A model generated the notes under the pieces. It saw only the letters and a program-made list of their open reading frames with translations. It made no database searches and had not been told where the DNA came from. Made by a program: the position numbers and the translations under genes. A DNA stretch of 8,550 nt. Source: Phycisphaerae bacterium. GTDB lineage: Bacteria; Planctomycetota; Phycisphaerae; UBA1845. Below are positions 6,180 to 8,550 of the stretch, in pieces. Positions within the stretch are counted from its first letter, which is position 1, and the number at the start of each line of letters is the position of its first letter. The DNA is taken from NCBI GenBank assembly GCA_029260195.1, contig JAJDDS010000687.1:1-8550 (forward strand), given 5' to 3'.

Positions 6180-7043
6180 TCATTCCAAACTCGACATCCC
6201 GCATTCCGAATTCGCCCCGCCGATCGGTTCGACGCTAGCGCGACGGTCGTGAAACACAGCCAGTTTCTCGATACCCCCCGCGCGCAAAATGGAGAGCGCC
6301 AAGTCAAAATTCGCGGATACCTGCGTCGCCCGATGCGCGTCGGAACCCAGCGACATCATCCTGCCCCCGAGATCGGCGTATCGGCGCACCGCCGCCGCGC
6401 CCGGCATGGGGTCGGGCATGTCGTTGCGAAGCGTCGACGTGTTCACTTCCGGGATCAGCCCCGATTCCAAACATGACACGAGAATCTCGTCGACCACGTC
6501 CAAGTGCTCATCCACGCAGACCACGCCCGCGAAACGCTTCGAATACCGCTTGCAAAAATCGAGATGACCCAGCACGTTGAAGATCGGCGAACGCCCTCGC
6601 TGCAATCGCTCGCAATGGCGCACCGCATCGAGCACCGAAACCAGATAGTCGCGCGTGACACGTGACGGATCCAATCCATCCCATGCAGCCTCCTGGTGAA
6701 TCGGCTTACCCTTGGACCAGTGAACGCTCAGCAGAACGATGTCGAACCCACCCCCGTCCAAAAAATCCACAATCGCTGGCATATTCTCAGCCTGATAGTC
6801 AACCTCAATCCCCTTGCCCACGCGCACGGATGAGCCGAACCGATCGCGAAGACGATTGATCGTGGCGCTGTACGCCGCGTGGTCATACACGCACCCGTCG
6901 CGCTCATCGGGATGGGTGTCGTAGTGTTCCGTGAAGGAAACGCCCGCCAGTCCGTACTCAATGGCGCGAAGCACGCTGTGCGCTGGCTCCGCTTGGGAAT
7001 CGAACGAGTGCTTCGAGTGAATGTGTTGATCGTACAAGTCCAT
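6180..7043 (-). CDS. PHP-domain phosphoesterase, histidinol-phosphatase (HisK/HisJ) type
   Basis: 287-residue PHP (polymerase and histidinol phosphatase) domain protein, length normal for the HisK/HisJ-type histidinol-phosphate phosphatases. Metal-site motifs occur in family order: HIH at 7-9, FTEH at 37-40, the GIE Glu80, VHW His108, LGHLD His160, PEVNTS Glu200 and GSDAH at 233-237. These would hold a two- or three-metal centre that hydrolyses a phosphate ester, histidinol phosphate being the family's best-known substrate (penultimate step of histidine synthesis). No other his gene is nearby, so the exact substrate is uncertain; other PHP enzymes act on nucleotides or sugar phosphates. ATG at 7043 lies just before the first metal motif; the ribosome site is weak. 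Upstream it diverges from an unknown gene; downstream, 197 nt separate it from the response regulator, which has its own promoter. Confidence 0.88.
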   Translation of the reverse strand: MDLYDQHIHSKHSFDSQAEPAHSVLRAIEYGLAGVSFTEHYDTHPDERDGCVYDHAAYSATINRLRDRFGSSVRVGKGIEVDYQAENMPAIVDFLDGGGFDIVLLSVHWSKGKPIHQEAAWDGLDPSRVTRDYLVSVLDAVRHCERLQRGRSPIFNVLGHLDFCKRYSKRFAGVVCVDEHLDVVDEILVSCLESGLIPEVNTSTLRNDMPDPMPGAAAVRRYADLGGRMMSLGSDAHRATQVSANFDLALSILRAGGIEKLAVFHDRRASVEPIGGANSECGMSSLE

Positions 7044-7222
7044 GACAAGCTCGATGCCGTTCGGAAACCACCATCATAGGCATTCAACCCCCCCCACGCC
7101 AGCCGGATGGAACCTCTCCGCGTCTTGGGTCTTTGGCGCGTGCGGATGGGACGCCATGATGGCACAATAGCACACTTGTCGTGCAATGAAGACCCGATAC
7201 CACCCGCTTCCCGAGGCGAACG

Positions 7223-7918
7223 GTGAAAACGAATCGACTCAACGTCGTGGACCCGAGTCAACCGACCCCGCGGTCACGCGCCGACGTCGCGGGCATGGCC
7301 ATCGTGACGCAGGCCAACGTCGCCCTACTCCGCACCGCCGAGGCACGTCGCCGGGGAAACCCCGTCTCCGAACACGAGATTCAAACACCCTCGCCCGGAC
7401 CCGTCACCGAGTTCCGGGAATCGCTCATCTATTTCCGCACGATTCGATCCCGCAGCACGCCCGAGGTGCACCTTCGCCTGCACGAGGCGTGGGGGCAGCA
7501 CTGCGTATTCTGCTGGATGTTCCGCGGCGCGGACCCACAAAACCCCCCCCACTTTGCATCGCTCAGCTCCGAACACGAGTTCAAGTGCGGGTCGGCTGTG
7601 GCGTTAAAGTCCGCCGAAGTCGAGGCAGTCCTGTGGTGCATGCGTTTGGAGCAGCGGCTGCGACACGAAGTGGGGTTCCGGCAGACCGTTGAGTCTCAAT
7701 ACACCCGCGCCATCGCCGACCGCATCCCCGCAACCGCGTTCGGAACGCCGATGGCCGATTGCGACGACCATGCCCTGCTGGTCGCCTCCTGCGAACACGC
7801 CGGGATGCTGGCAGCCGTGCGATGGATCGGAGACGCGCGATGGACCTGGGGGCAGGACGGGATTATGGAGATCGACGAGACCGCCATCCTCGGCGGTTCC
7901 GATCAGACCGACGCGTGA
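7223..7918 (+). CDS. protein of unknown function with six Cys and CxxC
   Basis: 231 residues; I recognise no family. It starts at GTG 7223 with GAGG 6 nt upstream; an ATG at 7295 is in frame but lacks a ribosome site. The first 60 residues are polar and Pro/Arg-rich and look disordered. The part from 62 to about 220 looks folded: FRESLIYFRTIRS, then HCVFC (Cys94, Cys97), KCG (Cys122), Cys139, and CDDH...CEH (Cys180, His183, Cys190, His192), ending in a Trp-rich stretch, WIGDARWTWGQDGIMEID. The Cys/His pattern could bind a metal, but no known zinc-finger spacing fits, so this is only a suggestion. No signal peptide or membrane segment is seen. It is the only complete plus-strand gene. It converges with the DUF2203 gene, 7 bases between stops, and diverges from the PHP gene across 179 bases. 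Amino-acid composition supports a real protein. Confidence 0.72.
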   Translation: MKTNRLNVVDPSQPTPRSRADVAGMAIVTQANVALLRTAEARRRGNPVSEHEIQTPSPGPVTEFRESLIYFRTIRSRSTPEVHLRLHEAWGQHCVFCWMFRGADPQNPPHFASLSSEHEFKCGSAVALKSAEVEAVLWCMRLEQRLRHEVGFRQTVESQYTRAIADRIPATAFGTPMADCDDHALLVASCEHAGMLAAVRWIGDARWTWGQDGIMEIDETAILGGSDQTDA

Positions 7919-7925
7919 GCTTCGG

Positions 7926-8372
7926 TCAGTCCTTCGAATCCGCGAGTTCGGCAATCGGTCGCCGGCCGGGGAACCCCGTGTGCACTTCGTGCCAGAACCC
8001 GACTTTCTCCTCACCATCACGCCAGCACAACAGCACATCGCGCCCTTCATGGACAGCCGGAAAATCGATCAAGCCAATGCGCGGGTCCTTCAACTCGCAA
8101 CCGATTTGCCGGAGCTCCGCGATCAGATCGTTCAAACGCGTTGCCGCGGCTTCGATCTCCCGGTGGAGTTCGTCGCCCTCATTGCGCCGCGCCGGCGCGC
8201 TGCCCGCGACGCGCTGCTGTTGCAACTCATCGAACGGGCCGAAATGCTGGACGATGTCCGCCACGATTCGCCGGGCGAGCGGCAGCGCCCTATTCGCTTC
8301 TTCGACGGTGAACTGTCGCGGCGGGCGCTCCGCCTCTTTCACGCCCCCCCCAGTTAGTTTCGAGTTCTTCAT
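7926..8372 (-). CDS. DUF2203 family protein
   Basis: 148 residues. It has the conserved elements I associate with DUF2203: an N-terminal FTVEEANRALPLARRIVADI (21-40), a charged helical middle section, then ELKDPRIGLIDFPAV (93-107), VLLCWRDGEEKVGFWHEV (113-130) and GFPGRRPI (133-140). The molecular function of the family is not known to me. The ATG at 8372 is chosen: it follows a GGGGGG tract 2 nt away, and the family similarity begins at residue 21; the frame is open for a further 52 Arg/Gly/Trp-rich codons upstream that resemble nothing. It ends 7 bases from the stop of the convergent unknown gene, and no terminator hairpin fits between them. Confidence 0.9.
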   Translation of the reverse strand: MKNSKLTGGGVKEAERPPRQFTVEEANRALPLARRIVADIVQHFGPFDELQQQRVAGSAPARRNEGDELHREIEAAATRLNDLIAELRQIGCELKDPRIGLIDFPAVHEGRDVLLCWRDGEEKVGFWHEVHTGFPGRRPIAELADSKD

Positions 8373-8543
8373 CGCCCCCCAGCATACCGCGGACCGCCTC
8401 CACGCGATACCGCGCGCGGCAAAAGACATCCACGCCGGGTCCGGGTGGCCCAGGGCAGGCGACAGCCCACGGCCCCCCCGACCCAACCACGCCCACGCCC
8501 GCGCCACGAGTGGCCCTCCGGACCGCAACGGGAGAGGTGTGTC
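8373..8543. other. spacer between divergent genes
   Basis: 171 bases, C-rich on the plus strand. I see no promoter with good -35/-10 spacing, no repeat and no RNA gene. Its last 13 bases carry the ribosome-site candidate listed below. Confidence 0.4.
8531..8537 (+). promoter_or_regulatory. ribosome binding site candidate at the right edge
   Basis: GGAGAGG placed 6 nt before an ATG at 8544. It is one of the strongest ribosome-site matches in the window, arguing that a plus-strand gene starts here. Confidence 0.45.
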
Positions 8544-8550
8544 ATGCGAC
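8544..8550 (+). CDS. possible start of a gene cut by the window edge
   Basis: ATG followed by CGA and then the end of the window. Only two codons are visible, so the product cannot be named. The support is the well-placed GGAGAGG and the divergent arrangement with the DUF2203 gene. Confidence 0.35.

Noticed and set aside
7153..7163. Palindrome GCCATGATGGC in the divergent spacer between the PHP gene and the unknown gene
   Set aside because: Only 5 bp per arm with no second copy and no clear promoter beside it; could be chance.
7186..7692. Plus-strand frame starting at ATG 7186
   Set aside because: It overlaps the better-supported gene at 7223 in another frame, is Arg/His-rich and lacks a ribosome site.
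8373..8528. Upstream extension of the DUF2203 gene
   Set aside because: Gly/Arg/Trp-rich translation without family similarity; the ATG at 8372 gives a normal-sized protein.

Overview
This is a GC-rich bacterial segment with seven complete protein genes, one truncated gene at the left edge, and a possible gene start at the right edge. Nearly everything reads on the minus strand. No tRNA, rRNA, CRISPR array, insertion sequence or phage gene is visible. A planctomycete-type bacterium is the best guess. The reasons are the FabZ-like dehydratase with a long C-terminal tail next to an acyl carrier protein gene, the DUF2203 protein, the long G-rich spacers and the sparse operon structure. This is inference from gene style, not a placement.

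Layout, right to left along the minus strand. At the right edge a possible plus-strand gene begins at 8544, divergent from a DUF2203 gene (8372-7926). A plus-strand gene of unknown function (7223-7918, six Cys) converges on the DUF2203 gene with only 7 bases between the two stops. It diverges from a PHP-family phosphoesterase gene (7043-6180). Next comes a stand-alone receiver-domain response regulator (5982-5596). It has a well-formed sigma-70-type promoter bracketed by a 12-base inverted repeat, and is followed by a strong G-run tract. Then come rpsO (S15, 5243-4977) with its own good promoter, and pnp (PNPase, 4743-2626), the conserved rpsO-pnp pairing. After a 300-base spacer lies a sigma-54 activator of the NtrC type (2325-955). 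Its receiver domain appears to lack the phosphoacceptor Asp (Glu instead) and the conserved Lys (Ala instead). A 310-base spacer holding an 83-base repeat with inverted ends separates it from the fabZ-like gene (644-132), which is followed by acpP, cut by the window edge (92 to 1).

How they fit together: fabZ-like plus acpP is a fatty-acid synthesis pair. rpsO-pnp is a translation and RNA-decay pair, usually coupled through transcript processing and autoregulation. The two regulators have no histidine kinase beside them in this window. Most of the content is ordinary core biology. The items most worth a second look are the degenerate receiver of the NtrC-type activator, the inverted repeat bracketing the stand-alone regulator's promoter, the G-quadruplex-like tract, the terminal-inverted-repeat element and the unrecognised Cys/His-containing protein. 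I do not see a clearly new multi-gene system here.
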